Assembly (NCBI GenBank): GCA_013400115.1
Contig: VXBP01001817.1
Location: 248,001 to 312,000 of the forward strand
Length of the DNA stretch: 64,000 bases
Origin: Rhinopomastus cyanomelas
Lineage: Eukaryota > Chordata > Aves > Bucerotiformes > Rhinopomastidae
Direction: 5' to 3'
This document shows positions 10,970-24,384 of the stretch, piece by piece. Positions within the stretch are counted from its first letter, which is position 1; each line of letters begins with the position of its first letter. Under the pieces are notes generated by a model that had not been told where the DNA came from, searched no databases, and saw only the letters and a program-made list of their open reading frames with translations. A program made the translations under genes and the position numbers.

Positions 10970-13900
10970 CGTCAGCTACCTTTGAACTAAAGACTTATAT
11001 AAATACCAGGTACAAAATACAAGGTAAATAATGATTTAATGGATACTGTAGAATTTTGCCCTAAACCAAAATAAGTAAGAAATTAAATGGCTGAAACAAA
11101 GTTCTCTTGCAAATATACATCCACTATGTGCTTTATTACTGTTATGCAGAAGGCTTAAAAAGTAAGCCTCAGTCAGAAGGTTGGCCAGTATAAACGCTGG
11201 GCTGCAACAACTGGATTTCTGAACCAGGAGTGCAAGTTTAAGGGAGGCAGAAAACATTTTCCATCTACTACCCTTCTACTCAACTCTTGCTATGCTAACA
11301 ATTTAAACTAACAGAGCACCTGACTCCTACCAAGTCTCCATCCTATTAGAAACACATGAACTCTGATGGCTGCTTGGGAAGCCAAAAATCACATTCATCA
11401 CTGGGGTATCTCATCTGACATCAGTGAGATCAGAATTTGGCTTTAATCCTTCGCACCACAAACTATTTTTACGGAGGAACTATGTGAAAATTAATTTTGA
11501 GTGCTATTATTAATTCTGCTGTGTTCGGAGAAGGACTCTGAATGCTTCTCTTTGTTCGAAACTTCTCTTAAAAGCAGCCTTCATTAGCCACCTTAAAGTG
11601 GAAAGGTTTTGTGCACTGCTGTGGAAGAAGGAAAAATTAGAGCTGCTTATCTTTCGGCTTTGGTATGAAGATACCACTTATGGCACAGAGTACCTGCAAG
11701 AGACATGGAATTGCTGGACCAGGCAAGCAACAAGCTGCTTGAGAAGAAAGACTCAGGAGATTCAGGAGATACACATTAACCCTTTTTCCCTGAAATAACT
11801 GCCTAAAACTCTGGCAACAGCCAGTATTTCTTGGTGGCAGTTGCAGCAGCAGATAGGGCCAGGACTTCACACTACATCCAGTCAGGGCTAGCATAGCCTG
11901 AAGAGCAGCCTGGATCTTCTCACCGAAGAATGGAAACATGCTGTGTATCAATCAGTTTGTATGTTCTGGTTTTGGTTTGACTCTGGCTGTTGAATAGGAA
12001 TAGAAGGAATAACTTTGGTTTAGTGGGCAAGTGTATGAAGCAAGATATTATGAGAAAGATAATTGATGACTACTGATTGGTTCAATCTACTCTATTTTTT
12101 CTTAATCTAGAGCTCTTTCTAGATTAGAATGTCTAGATTCTAGAGAATATATTCAGAGAGTATTTTAAGCACAGCTTAATTTACCATTATCAAATGGAAC
12201 TTTCTTCTGAAAATAAAATCTTCTTAGTGCCTCAATTTCAACTAACTGGTCACTTTCAAAAATATAGGCTGGTACTCCTAATAAATTGAATGAGAGATTT
12301 CTGTCTCAAATGCAGGAGAAGAGCACAAATGCTGGACACCTGTCTCATTGTGCCTATGTTTGTGCAGAGTATTGTGCATAATTAGTTTTGTGTCTTATAA
12401 ATAATAGACTTTTAATGAACCTTTGTTTTCACTGGCCTTTCTTAAAAGAGAAGATAAGACAAGGACACACTGCTAGGATTAATTATGTCATTTATCACAG
12501 AGCTTTTAAAACCATTTTCATTAATGACTGACTAATGACACAAAGATTTAGATCCTGCACTCTAACTTGAGTTAGCTCTAATGATCTTATCTATAAATTA
12601 TTAGCAGGCTTCTGGGATAAGAAAAAGTGCATTTTTCTCTGCTTTTCAATACAAATCATTCCCAGAGCATGTTCTTTGGCATCCCAAAAACCAAAATAGA
12701 ACAAAAATATGTTTCTTAATATGAAATATTAATATAAATTGAAGCATGTTCACCCTCTGGGGGTTCTGTTCTGATTTTTACTGATTGCCAAGTATCTTCA
12801 TAGATGACTGATTTGGTGAGTGCTCAAAAGTATAAGCACTAGAAACATGTAGCTGCATAATGTTACAGAGAGGGGATGAGACATGAACATAAATCGCAAA
12901 TAAGAAAAAAGTTATGTTTAGCTTGTCCTTTGAAGAGTGCAACTTATTGTGAGCTTCCCCTCCATGTGCTACCCTACGCATGGGGAAGCTGAGTCTAGAG
13001 CAATGCCAGAAGCAGTGTTACCTTATCTAATTGGTGTAAATCTGGAACAACTCCCAGTGTTCCCTTCTCTGAGTATTTCTTTATAATTTTATAAGAGCCT
13101 GGGGTGTGCAGCCCATTAATGCGCAAAATATGCTGGCCACACATCTCACAGGGTTTGAAAAAGCCACCTGCAGGTATTGACCCAAAAGAAGCAGAAAAAA
13201 CTTCTTACTTTGGGTGAAGAAATGGTACAATTAAAGAAACAAGTACTACTTTGTCACCAGATTTTAAGTGTCTGACTGTTAGTGGCATCTGCTTTCATAG
13301 ATCACAGCAAATAAGAAAAAGTAGAACCTATTCACAGGTAGTAAACAAGTAAAATACAGTGCAAATTGTGTTGACTTGCGTGTCCACAGATTTGGTATGA
13401 TGCTTCTCATATCTGTTTTGCTTTGGGGGTCTACTAGGAAAAGCTCTTCTTATGAATTCTAAGATGTTAGAGGAGATCCTGTGTCATGGGCACTGAGAAG
13501 GGGAACAGTTTATATACCTTTTTCTAGATGCTATGACAAGACGTTGCTTGGCATATTACTGAGTTCTAAAAGCAAATCCCCTTGCTTACCTGGGCTCATG
13601 CACGTTATCTGACAAGATATGATTGTTATGGAGTTAAATCAGTTACAGAACTTTCAGTAGGAACTAAGCCTTGTAGACTTGGTAAAATTATGGGATGTTA
13701 TGAGGCTGATACAAAGCCAAAATGTGCGACAATTGAAGCATTTCATTATTCCTTAATTTGAAAAAAGACCCCATATTAGTGTGTGTCAGTTATATCTACA
13801 ATTGTAGTTGCCTCAACATCTGATAGAAAGGAGATTTTTGAAAGCTAGTAAAAGAAATATAAATACTCCTTGTGACTAGAAATATTGGGACCCCCCCGTA

Positions 13901-14694
13901 TGTATATATGCAGACAGGAACACAGATGCCTTCCTTTATCTTCCCTAAATTAAGTGGGGAAAGGCTCAAATGAAGAGTGAAATAATTTTTGTGGTTTGAT
14001 GAAAGCTGTACACAGACACATCTGTCAAAGGCAATGCCCTCGTTGGAAATAACACTGGAGGAATAATTAATACGAAGTGGACATCCATGAAACACTGGAA
14101 AAGATCAGCAAGCAAAGCAAACAAAGAACTGAAATTCTGCCATGTCTGTATCACTTGCTTAGATATGGATTGAATATATCCAGTGCCAAGTGAGTTAGAC
14201 CTATGTGCTGCAGAGAAGCAGACTGTTTCATTTTTACATCGTAACTATTATAATCCCGTTTTAATTTACTAAGAACCGCCATCAGGATGCTACTTCCATG
14301 CGTGTAAAATAATGTAATAAAGGCAGAGCTTTAGAGTATGGAGTGCTGCAGTTTGCAGGCTGCGTTGATTTTGTTGTGAGTTGACAAAAAGAGCAGTATA
14401 GAGTAAATTTGAAGCAAAGGAGTCAAACTCCACTCTGCCACTGTCCCTACCAGCTGTCGAGGGCCTTTCCTTTGTGTAACCTCTTTCTTTAAAGCCAGAT
14501 GTGACTTTAACAACACACACATTAGTTTTACAGAGAAAGTTGTTTATACCAAATGCTAAAAAGAATGTCTTTATTTCCACTGACAGGATGTACAGTCACA
14601 AATCACATTGTAGCATGTTTTTCATAGTTCAAAAAAAAATCTTGCTTAATTTGGAAGCCAATGGAAGCATTGGTGCTTCACAACAATAAGCACA

Positions 14695-14724
14695 TTTGCA
14701 CAGTTGGAAGAAGAATGGATCAAA
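14695..14724 (+). repeat. 30-bp direct repeat, copy 1
   Basis: Identical over 30 bp to 16084-16113; it begins TTTGCACAGTTGGAAGAA and ends TGGATCAAA. Upstream similarity fades quickly (GCACA here, GCATG there), and downstream this copy runs into A-rich sequence. Confidence 0.9.
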
Positions 14725-15981
14725 AAAACAAGACAAGAAAACAAGACAAATTTGACCTGTATGAACAGCTGTTAAAATTCTCCTGCTTTTAGAGGGTGAT
14801 TACTTTCTCTTCCCTAGCAAAAGGTCATCCTCTTGCCAGGTCTTTTAATTACTCTTGTACATCATCCCCACAAGGTTTCTGTTGCATGAGGTGTACACCA
14901 AGCTCACTGCAGTGATGCATTCTGACTATAAAATACCTCCACAAGAGAGTGTGTAGCTCTGTTCATCAAGCACTGAATGACACTGTTGAAAACTTCCACT
15001 GCCCGTGATCATTTATCACTCACATCTTTGTGACCAAAGCTGGTACTTTGATTCATAGAATCATAGGTTCTTGCAGTAGTCTAAGTTCTTTCAACTTATT
15101 TTCATACAGTTGCTGCATATAAAATGCTGGGAAGAAAATTTTCTTACCAAGGAAAAGAACTGAAAAAAGTGCTGGAAAGGAATTTGCTCCAACCCTGTCC
15201 CTGCAGTATATATATAGAGAATTACTCTTCAGACAGGCAATGGATGATAACTGGTGTGAGCAGGCATGCACTGCAATCAACAGTGATTTAATTCCATTCC
15301 AGGCCTAACATTTTAGAAACATGATCCCTTCCAAGCATCATCAATCAAGTCCTTGTTTAGGAAATACCAAATTAGTTGCTGTTGCTAAAAGGCCATCGAT
15401 AGAATTTTAAATTTAGGGAGATATCCTGCCATGCTTTTTTGTTCAGAATTTGTTGTTGGCTATTAACTTTTCAATAGGAATGTTGCAAAAGGCTTGTTCA
15501 GCATATCTCTATCATCAGACTTGAGACAGAAGGGAACCATCTGCAGCCCATAAAGTATCCTTGGCATGACTCTGATGTTCAGGCAGCTGCTCTCCCATCC
15601 ATGAGAAAGAGAGCTGGTTTCAGTGCCTGCGATTTCCTTCTAAAAGCCAGTGTAGTTCTCACAAGTGACTGGTGTTATCTTAGCATGTAAGTAATCTAAT
15701 TAAGGTTTGATCACTAACTGCATAACTCTGTGGTTTACTAAACAGTCTAGTAGGAAAGAAGAAAGTGTTCCATGCCTAGAAAGAACCAATAACAGTAAGT
15801 TATGGTTCTTCACTGAGCAGCTAAGTTATTTAAATCTATCTTGAGATACATCATGAAGTTCAGTGTAGCTAGTTCAGGAGAGGAAAGGGAAATTTGAGCC
15901 TGTCTTTCCTCTAACCCAGAGTATAGTCCATATGCTTGCTCTCAAATTTGAGTGATTTCCTTCCGTTTGTCATTTTACAGC

Positions 15982-16350
15982 TCACTTTTTATAGACAACA
16001 GCACTGCGTTCAGACAGATTAGGTTCTAGGCAACTTTGCCTCACATGTTGTGGTGTCCGATACAGCATCCTGCAATGAGCATGTTTGCACAGTTGGAAGA
16101 AGAATGGATCAAATATACACAGAGCACCAGCATTTGGAAGTATAGGTCTGTGTTTGTGTAGAATGAATATCTGAACAGTTTCTTCAGTGAAATAAGTATG
16201 TGTGAGCAGCCGGTTTACTGCTTTATTAAGTGGCTGCTCCATTAAAATGATCTGAAATTGCACCAGTTTTCTCCAGAAGAAAATATCTGCTGCAAACTGC
16301 ATTTTTGTGGCCTGATCACCATGTTTAGAATGGTCCACAGCTTGTATCAT
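15982..16350 (-). other. Unassigned open frame (122 codons)
   Basis: A stop-free minus-strand frame with an ATG at its start. The product is His- and Phe-rich with no signal peptide, transmembrane segment or family motif that I recognise. It contains the second copy of the 30-bp repeat (16084-16113) in its 3' half. No ORF of this size is expected to be meaningful by itself in 64 kb of AT-rich DNA, so I rate it as probably chance. Confidence 0.12.
16084..16113 (+). repeat. 30-bp direct repeat, copy 2
   Basis: Exact partner of 14695-14724, offset 1389 bp, same orientation. Confidence 0.9.
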
Positions 16351-19300
16351 AAATTTCTAACTGAACACTTCAGTGAGGCTCTAACTTGCAGTCTTACTCA
16401 ATGCCTGTTAAAACCAGTGGAGAAAGCCTGAGTAGATCTCAACAGTGTTCTTTATAGAAATACTCCCCGTTCATGACTCTGACCTAATTCAAAAGTTGCA
16501 TTTTCTTATTTTGTTCCAGGATAAACCTACTGTTTAGGTAAAATTTACAGCATTCCTATAAAATATGTAGAAAACACAACATACTGACCTGAAATGCAAA
16601 GTAACTTTCCAGGGGCAATTAATCCAGCTGATGGCAAATTCATAATCAGAAACGGTACAAACATCTGCCTTAATCTCAGTCCCCAAATGCCTTTCTGAAT
16701 CAGCTTCTTCATCTGTAACCCTGAGGATTACATTACCTAGCAAGGATTATGTCTCTGTTACTTCATATGAGTATGTCAGTTAATGCTGCTGTGTGTTCAG
16801 GAAAGTCAGGTGAGTAGTTTGCTGGAGGAGTGGTTTACTGTGGAAAGGTTCAGACACAGCAAAAGTCAGTCACCACAATTACAGGACTAAACCTCCTTTG
16901 ATCAGAGAATAAATTGATGTTTACTAATACGTTTGGATACATTTATGCCAATTCTTTAAAGTAGTTGTGCGTGACGATGCCATTTCTGGAGGAATTACCA
17001 CAGGCTTCCAGATGAGGATTATTTTTGCAGCAGCATGCGCTGTGGTAACAGGAGTTACTCTGCTGTTTCTGTGACTTGCAAACAGTGCAGATTTTTGCCA
17101 AAGGAAGGACTATGTGAACAATGGATCACCTCATCTCTTTCTCTCCAAGTCTTTGAAACAGTGCATCAGCCCTGGGAGGAAGACTGTGATGAGTGAGCCT
17201 CACATTGTGAGTGTAAAAACAGTCAACTGTTTGAAAAAGAGGAGGAAAACACCAACTTCACTAGCATGATAATTTCCCAGTGCCCAGTACATTAACACAT
17301 ACATTGCTTTTCTTTTGTAGCCTTTTTTTATCATTACACATTTTCATTTAAAAGTAATTACTCACAATTAGTTCTATATCATGAGGGAGAAATTATCTCC
17401 CTTCCAAAACATTTATTTCTTATGCCATAAAGCAAACAGACAGGCAAAAGCAGGGGCAACATATCCATCTATTTGGGAAAGCTTCTCCAGTCCACAAGTG
17501 CTAACACCAACTGCAGGCAGACATTTATTTCACACATGCGGTATTGATGCCTCAAGTTCCAGCTCTGTATACAAACTATCAGGCTCAGGCTGGTTTCTTG
17601 CCTTTATTTCTTCAGATAAAATAAGAAATAGTTTCATTTTTTTCACATGATGCACATCTTGCAAAGTCCCAGGAACAGACAGCCCGGATATTGAACTAAG
17701 ATCATACCCCCCTTTTCAAATTGAAAAGTACAAGAGTAATTCCCCCCTCATTCTGTTATCTTTTCTGAATAAGCCAGTTTTTAGATAAGGTTCACACTGG
17801 GCAGTCACAACGTTAAGCAAAAGAATTACTTTCATTCTGTATATCAAGTGGCCTGTTGGGGCACAGAGTGTATGAAATGGCAATAATACAAGTAAGATAT
17901 CATTAGTTAGTTGTACTCGGTAAAACACTGTTTGCTTTGGCAACAGAATTTCTGTTCTTTCAATAGCTTGGAACCACTTCCGTTTAACTATATTTTTTAT
18001 TCTCTCTCTGTGTTAATGTTATTAAGCACTGCTGTCACGTCAAAGTTCTTCTAATCTCATGCTTGCGTATCAATGCTAATGTGTTTTAATGATTTGCAAA
18101 CAAGTTAAAATACTTCTCATTCATGATCGCATACAACTGTACAACTTTTCAAAGTTGTTCCTTTCCAGTTTCATACTCTGTAAATGGAAGGAGGGTCTAT
18201 TTATTCCATTAACCAAGCATCTGAAAATCACAGCAAAAGTAAAAGGGCAAAGCCTTGTGAACAACGTTGTTGTTAACCCCCAGTGAAAGCTATTGGATAG
18301 AACAGTGTATTTTTCCTCTGGAAAAGGGTTACATCACTGTAATTTAAGAGGAACAAAGGCCTAAATCAGAAGGAAAATATCTCCCCAGATAAATATTCTT
18401 TCTCAGTATGTGATCTGAGTGCTATTGCAGAGTTCAGAGTGTCAAAGATTTCAAAGGTAGTTGAAGTTGAAAACCAAGTGCATCTGGAGATGTTTAAGGC
18501 ACAGGTCAGCTATAGATTTCCAGACAGATGAAAACAAGAGCTGAATAGAGAGGATAAGAATTGATGTCCTTGTAAGAGACATTTTCTAATCAATCACAAA
18601 CCTTTTAAAGTTCAAGTTTATCTTGGAGACAGTGTTTACTTTCGTGTTGGTTTCTACTTTATTGAAATGACTAAGCTGCAAACTTCAGTTTATTCTTGGG
18701 GTTTGTCCAAATCACAGAAATGACTTTATGTCAAGATAATGCATGTGCTCTTTGTTGAGGAAAAACAGTCGTCCATTTGTCCAGCTGATGCACATAAGGT
18801 CAAGGAAGTTCAACACCTGCTTCAGAAAATCGTGCTCAATAATTACAGCATTTTGCTACAACAGGTGCTGAACTCATCCAACTTTGGCCGTCCTAAAACA
18901 ACAACTGTTTTCAGTGCTAGCTGACAGGAGGAGGAATCTCGGATATGTTTATTAGCAGTAGTCGTGCTGTGATTACATCTTTGCGTTCTTCACAACATGG
19001 ACAGCTAAGGGGTTTGATTGGGCAACTACTCTCATTATCAGGACTTCTTTAGGCCTAAAACCTCTGTGTTACTTCAAGATGAGGCTGATGCTTGTCTGTA
19101 CTTGTACTTGTAGCAAATGACTCCTAGAAATATCCAAGAAGCCCAGCTGCCATAAAACCACTACTGTAGGTCTCTGTGGCCTGACACTCCAACCTGTAGT
19201 GGCACAGCAGAGTAAATTGCATAGTCCCATAAATAACAAGTTGCAAACAAGGCCACTGAATTGCAGTCAGGCCTCATTATTCACGTATCACTGCACACAC

Positions 19301-19896
19301 ACTTCAGCAGTGCTCATTTACTTTCTCCTCTAAAGCACATTTACAGGAAAAAGTGTGGTTGTCTGGGATGATTTGGAATCTTCAGCAGTTTGCTTACACA
19401 TCATGTCTGTCACAGGATTTCCTAAAACACCAAGGAAAAATGCACACCTCGGGAGAGGAATGTATCTTCTAAAAGGTATTTGTCTAATTAAGTAGGCCAC
19501 CCTGGAGAGGTGAAGTGCCTGTCGGTGACGGTGGATTTTAGTCCTTATTCAGCAGGTTGTTAAAGCATATTCCACTAAAACCCATAGGCAAGTAGATGTG
19601 CAAGTTTCTTCCTGAGACAGAGTCTTTCATTGTTATTATACTGGTTCAAGGGGATTTTGCCTTTCACTTCCCAGGAGAGAGTCACCTTTATAGCACATGA
19701 CAGAACCAGATGTTGAAACATAAATTACAGGTCTGTGTTCCAAGTTTATTACACTTTGTGCTCCTGAGTTGTCTCAGTGTAAACTCATCCTATCCCAAAT
19801 GTACGTAAGGGTTGCGTTCAAACCGTTGTATATCCCGTACAAATCTGCAAGAAAGCAGAGCCATAGTTCACTAGTTTCAAGCCTGTGGAAATTTAC

Positions 19897-20282
19897 ATAG
19901 AATCAGAGAAGGGCTGATGTTGAAAGGGGCCTCTGACAACCATCTAGTACAACTCTCCCTGCTCAAAGCAGTCAGCTAAAACAGATAGCTCATAGCTCTC
20001 TCCCATCGGGGTTACAATCTTCTCCAAGGACAGAGACTCCACAGTCTACCTTAGCAACATATTCAGTGTTATACCGGCCTTAACGGAAAAAAAGCTTTTT
20101 CTTACATTAAAACAGAACCTCCTGTATTACCACAGGTGTCCTCCTGTCCTTTCAGTGGGCACCACTGAAGAAGCCTGTCTCTCTTCTTGCCATCACACAG
20201 TTACATATATTGAGAAGTTCCCCATGAGCTATCTCATCCCTGTGCAGAACAACCCCAGCTGTCTCAGCCTTTCCTGTTTGTC
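19897..20282 (-). mobile_element. CR1 LINE, 5'-truncated, old copy
   Basis: Antisense CR1. The 3' end is at the left (ATAGAATCAGAG then GAAAGGGGCCTCTGACAACCATC); further right are GGACAGAGACTCCACAGTC, the T-rich AAGCTTTTTCTTACATT block, CTGTCCTTTCAGTGGGCACC and the AACCCCAGCTGTCTCAGCC block (reverse of the 'LGLF' region). It is more diverged than its neighbour at 20796-21128, so it is an older insertion. Confidence 0.85.
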
Positions 20283-20795
20283 ACTGCCAGGAATTACATT
20301 AGGCTGTTGCTGACCTGTAAGAGGCTGACATTGCCTGAGGGACACTGCTCTGGAAGCTGATGGCACTCCTGCTGAGAAAGGTTTAAGTCAAAGCTTCTGG
20401 CATGCAAAGGCAGGCTCAAATGGAAATAGGTATTTTATTTTTCTAGGGATTGTGTCATCCTGGAAGAGGGATTCTAGGAGTGGCCACCTGAGGCAGAATA
20501 TATCATCTCTCTTTTATGGTGGATTGTTTAAAATTAAAGACAGACACAGTGAATATGACGAACCAATAATTTTCTCATTGTTGAGGGGCTCCAGAAGATT
20601 GAACCAACTTTCACATATTTTTCTGAAGACTGAAAGACTGTTTACAAAATAGAACTGCTTCTAAGCACTTCCTTTCAGTGGGAACCTTGTAAACAAAGCA
20701 TGGATAAAAGGAAGCGAGGTACACACAGCACATAAAGCACAGCCCATCAAAACAACGGACGTGTTTACTGCTATTTTAGCTCTTAGGTTCAGGAG
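20283..20795. other. Non-coding stretch between two antisense CR1s
   Basis: Unique sequence. A 66-codon frame at 20452-20652 has no motif. Confidence 0.5.
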
Positions 20796-21128
20796 TCATA
20801 GACCCACAGAATAGTTTAGTTTGGAAGGGACCTCAGGGATCATCCAGTCCCAACCCTCTGCCATGAGTGGGGACACCTCTTGCCAAACCAGGTTGCCAAG
20901 AGCCTCATGCAGCCTGGCCTTGAACACTTCCAGGGATGGAGCAGCTACAACCTCACTGTTCCGGTGCCTCATTACTCTCACAAGGAGGAATTTAATTTCT
21001 TCCCAAGATCCAATCTAAATCTGCCCTTTTTTAGCCTAAAACCATTCTCCCTTGTGCCATCACTACAGTCCCTCAGAAAGGTCCCTTTCCAGCCTTTCTG
21101 TAGCCCCCTTCAAGTACTGGAAGCCTGC
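20796..21128 (-). mobile_element. CR1 LINE, 5'-truncated 3' end
   Basis: Antisense CR1. CATAGACCCACAGAATAGTT is a decayed tail; it is followed by GGAAGGGACCTCAGGGATCA, CCAACCCTCTGCCATG, GCCTGGCCTTGAACACTTCC and CTTCCCAAGATCCAATCTAAA. The same subfamily as 59262-59750, judging by the shared CCAAGATCCAATCT block and the CCATG-GGGACA signature. About 333 bp are preserved. Confidence 0.9.
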
Positions 21129-23834
21129 CAGGAGACTCCTGTTTCTACCAGCCAGGTACAGATCTTTATTTGCTGCTTTTTGCTGCTAAATCTGTCTCAT
21201 ATTGGGGAAGTTTTTATGACAGTGAGGTAATCTGGCTCTGTCATTAGAGTTGAAATGAATTTGTCTGCCTGATAGAGCACTGCAATGTTGTTTAAATCTG
21301 TGATATGCTGTGAAGCATCCTTCCCTTACTGTTTGAGTTCTTCATGGACCTGGCAGAGGAACTGGAGTTTCTGCTGCTCCTGTAGATAAGAATAGCCTGA
21401 CTCAAAAGATGGATCCCAAAACACTGAATGAACGGTGAGAGGCACTGGCAGACCAGCTGCCACTATATACAGAAGCCAGTGCAGGAGAAAGCACATGAAA
21501 TCTTCACTAAGCTGCAAAATTCCCATAGCTGTCCAGGCAACAAAAATATTTCCCTGATTTGATCCTAAGGATTAAATCATGAGCAATTTATCTTTTAGCC
21601 ACTCCAGAAATGGCTAAAGAGCACTTTTACTGCCATACAAATAGACAGTCCCTACTGAACATGAAGGTATTTCAACTCCCTGCTCTCCTATCATCTGACA
21701 CCCTGTTCAAGTAGGAAGGAAGGTGCTCCTGTGTGCTGTTACCTTTGCAGGGTATCTAGGTGGACAAAAAAGGTGTCAAATTAGTGTTTAACAAAAAAAA
21801 TTAATTAATCTTAGGGAGAACTAATGAAATTGAACTTGAAGGCTGCAGTTACGCCCCAGGGAAGAGAGCTCACAGGCACCACCAGCTCTTTTCTAAAGGC
21901 ATCTGACTTCGATACAAGAGCAGACAAAAGGCAAAAAAGGGAAAAAAATTGCACAAGAAGAGGCACTGAGAACATAATCCATTATAAGCCGCATCCATTT
22001 TGCTGCATCAGTATGCACACTGTGGACACTGTGCAGAGTGATCCTCAAATCATGAAGAATCAGAGTCAAGTTATAGAAGGCGCAGAGGAAGGCAAGAGAA
22101 GTGATTAAGGATACCAAGAAACTGTGTCTAAAGGAATCACAAAGGAATCTGTGATTCTGTGAAAGACTTAAAGGACTAAATCTTCATTTTGTAGTGAAGA
22201 GAAATGTGAAGGCACTCGATGAAGTTAATGTAGAGCTGCTAGCTCACAGAGTACTTAATAAAATTAGGTTTCACTCATTAAAACTAGAGGAAAATGGGTT
22301 TAAAATACAGAAAAATAATATTTTTTTTCAGACAGTAGGCAGTCAAATTCTGAAATTTGTTTTCACCAGTTTGGTAAGAATGTAGTTACAGTAGAGGATA
22401 AGAGAAATTAGAAAGTCCTGGAAAAACAGACCAATATCGTATTAAAGAAAGCAAACAGGAATCTTTAATGAGTGACTACAGACACAGGAGAAGAATAGGA
22501 GGGTGATAGTGGCCAGCAGTGCATGCTGTCCCTGAAAAGCATGTCCTAGCTACTGGTGGATGTAGAACACTGGTCAAGCAAGTTAGGATATTACTTGCAT
22601 TCCTATTTTCAATAGGAAGCCCTACTGAGACATGATTTTCATCTGCTTCACAGCATCCTAGTCTTTTCCCTTTGGCACAATCTGGAGTGTAAGAGACATC
22701 TGGTCTGCAAAGTACAGAGCAGCAGATCAGCTCAGTCTAATACTTCTGGTGTGTGAGATGACACAGAGGTAGAGAGACTGCTACAACATGTAGTAAGCGC
22801 ATGAGAATCTCCAGTAAATTATTAAGTCATCTTATTAATTTTATTATTAAGTCATCTGCTCCATATCATACATGGCTGTTCAAAAGCTTCTGTCAGAGAA
22901 AAGCACTGTGAACATCGGGCCGATGGATAGTAATAACAAAAAATGTAAATTGTTCCTTCTGTTCGCCTTTTGGCTCCTGCTTCAGATTTGTTGAGAGTAG
23001 GATTATGGGAGGCCATGAACAATCTTAAAATCTGTGCCCTATTTACAACCTCCGATTTTGTATGTGGGAAGGAAGTGGCCTAAATCTGACCCATCTAATA
23101 TATATAATATATTTCTTGTCGTGTAATGTTTTGACAGCTGAAGTAGATATATGAGCCCTGAATTGGTAGCCTATTTAAATCAAAATTGCTCTGCCTCCTA
23201 TCTAAGTATTGCAAGTTCTGGTTTTATTCAGATAATTGTGTTTATTTTTCCTTTTCCAGCAAGATAATTGCGCACATTACTTCAGTCTGTGGTATGCGTT
23301 AGGCTTGTCCATGTTTTCTCTAATGCACTCTCATGAAATTTTAGATGCAGATATCATCTGTGTTGGTAATGGGGAGTGTAGGTGATAGACAGAAGCAGCG
23401 GACTGAGAATGTTTTTCCCGCCTCACAAACACATTGTTTAGGTCAAATTTCCACCCCAGCCCAAGTACAACACTATGCTCTGTGAATGCATTGTAAATGG
23501 ACATATCTTCATAATGTGCCCGTTAGGAACATTTCCATTCTGTAAATCAGGAGCTAAGACACAGTGAAATGTGTGTTTTGTCAGAAGCCACTGGCAGAGA
23601 GATAAGGAGTAGCTCTGGGGTGCCTTAACCACAAAGCTCCTGTCAATCCATTGAAATGCCAGACTTTCAGTGGGTTTGACAGAACTTGCAGGGATACAGG
23701 CTGAAGGAGAAAGATGAGTCTAATCTGCAGTGTCTGATCCCCTCTAATATTGATAATATTTGTCACACACCAGATAGTTTCCTTCCAACTATTTGGAACC
23801 CTTTGGCATGCCTGTGTATAAATCCACGGGGGCT
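21129..23834. other. Non-coding stretch, nothing firmly recognised
   Basis: AT-rich sequence with several frames of 60-100 codons lacking motifs. 22100-22390 has a weak LINE-like feel (ATCTGTGATTCTGTGA followed by A-rich coding-like sequence) but I could not match it to CR1 blocks. An exact 15-bp direct repeat (ATTATTAAGTCATCT) occurs at 22818 and 22843. Confidence 0.45.
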
Positions 23835-24121
23835 GCGTGTCAAGAAGACAGAGACAATCTGTTTTCACTTGCGCCTTGTGATAGGACAAGGGGCAATGGG
23901 TGTCAGGTGGAGCACAGGAACTTCTACCTCAACATGAGGAAAAGCTTCTTTACTGTAAGGGTTACAGAGCACCAGGATGAGCTGCCCAGGGAGGTTGTGG
24001 AGTCTCCTTCTCTGGAGAATTTCAAAACCTGTCTGGCTGCATTACTGTATGACCTGCCCTAGGTTCGATGGCCCTGCGTGATGATCTCTAAAGGTCCCTT
24101 CCAACCTCAAATGATCTGTGT
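23835..24121 (+). mobile_element. CR1 LINE, 5'-truncated 3' end
   Basis: Sense CR1 of the subfamily carrying GTGATAGGACAAGGGGCAAT. The C-terminal ORF2 residues are readable in pieces (MRKSFFTVRVTEHQDELP then REVVESPSLENFKTCL), followed by the 3' UTR with GGTCCCTTCCAACCTC and a single degraded octamer. The same subfamily as the inner element at 24581-25047. Confidence 0.92.
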
Positions 24122-24384
24122 ATAAGTGCTGTAAGAGAAATTACAGCTCTGGGAACCTACACCAATACAAGGGGAGACAGATGAGATCCCTCATTAGAAA
24201 AGCTCTCAATATAACCCAGCAGCTTGGACCTCTAGTAATTTGCTTTAATCACATGAACATTTGTGACCTTTTTTTCTTTGGAGCTTCCCTTCTTTTTACT
24301 TTTTCTGCTTCTACTTTCTCAACTTCTTTTATTTTATCCAGTATGTAGCTGATTGTGCTTGATGGCTCAGGACTGGACTCTTAT

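Larger units (their letters stand above)
10260..19896. other. Long non-coding stretch (9.6 kb), no gene recognised
   Basis: Mostly AT-rich unique sequence. There are no CR1 blocks apart from a two-unit octamer-like string near 15051. Frames up to about 120 codons occur (for example 15982-16350, minus) but none carries a motif I know. It contains a hairpin at 10933-10969 and the 30-bp repeat pair listed separately. Confidence 0.5.

Noticed and set aside
12106..12148. Cluster of four CTAG-centred short palindromes
   Set aside because: Short, imperfect and AT-rich; expected occasionally by chance.
15051..15072. Antisense CR1 tail-like string ATTCATAGAATCATAGG
   Set aside because: Only about two octamer units with no following 3' UTR block; too short to separate from chance.
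18478..18506. CATCTGGAGATGTTTAAGGCAC, similar to a CR1 3' block
   Set aside because: No neighbouring CR1 blocks in the right order on either side.
22194..22385. 63-codon frame in LINE-like A-rich sequence
   Set aside because: No recognisable reverse transcriptase or endonuclease motif; left as unassigned sequence.
22818..22857. Exact 15-bp repeat, two copies 25 bp apart
   Set aside because: AT-rich and short; ordinary replication slippage explains it.
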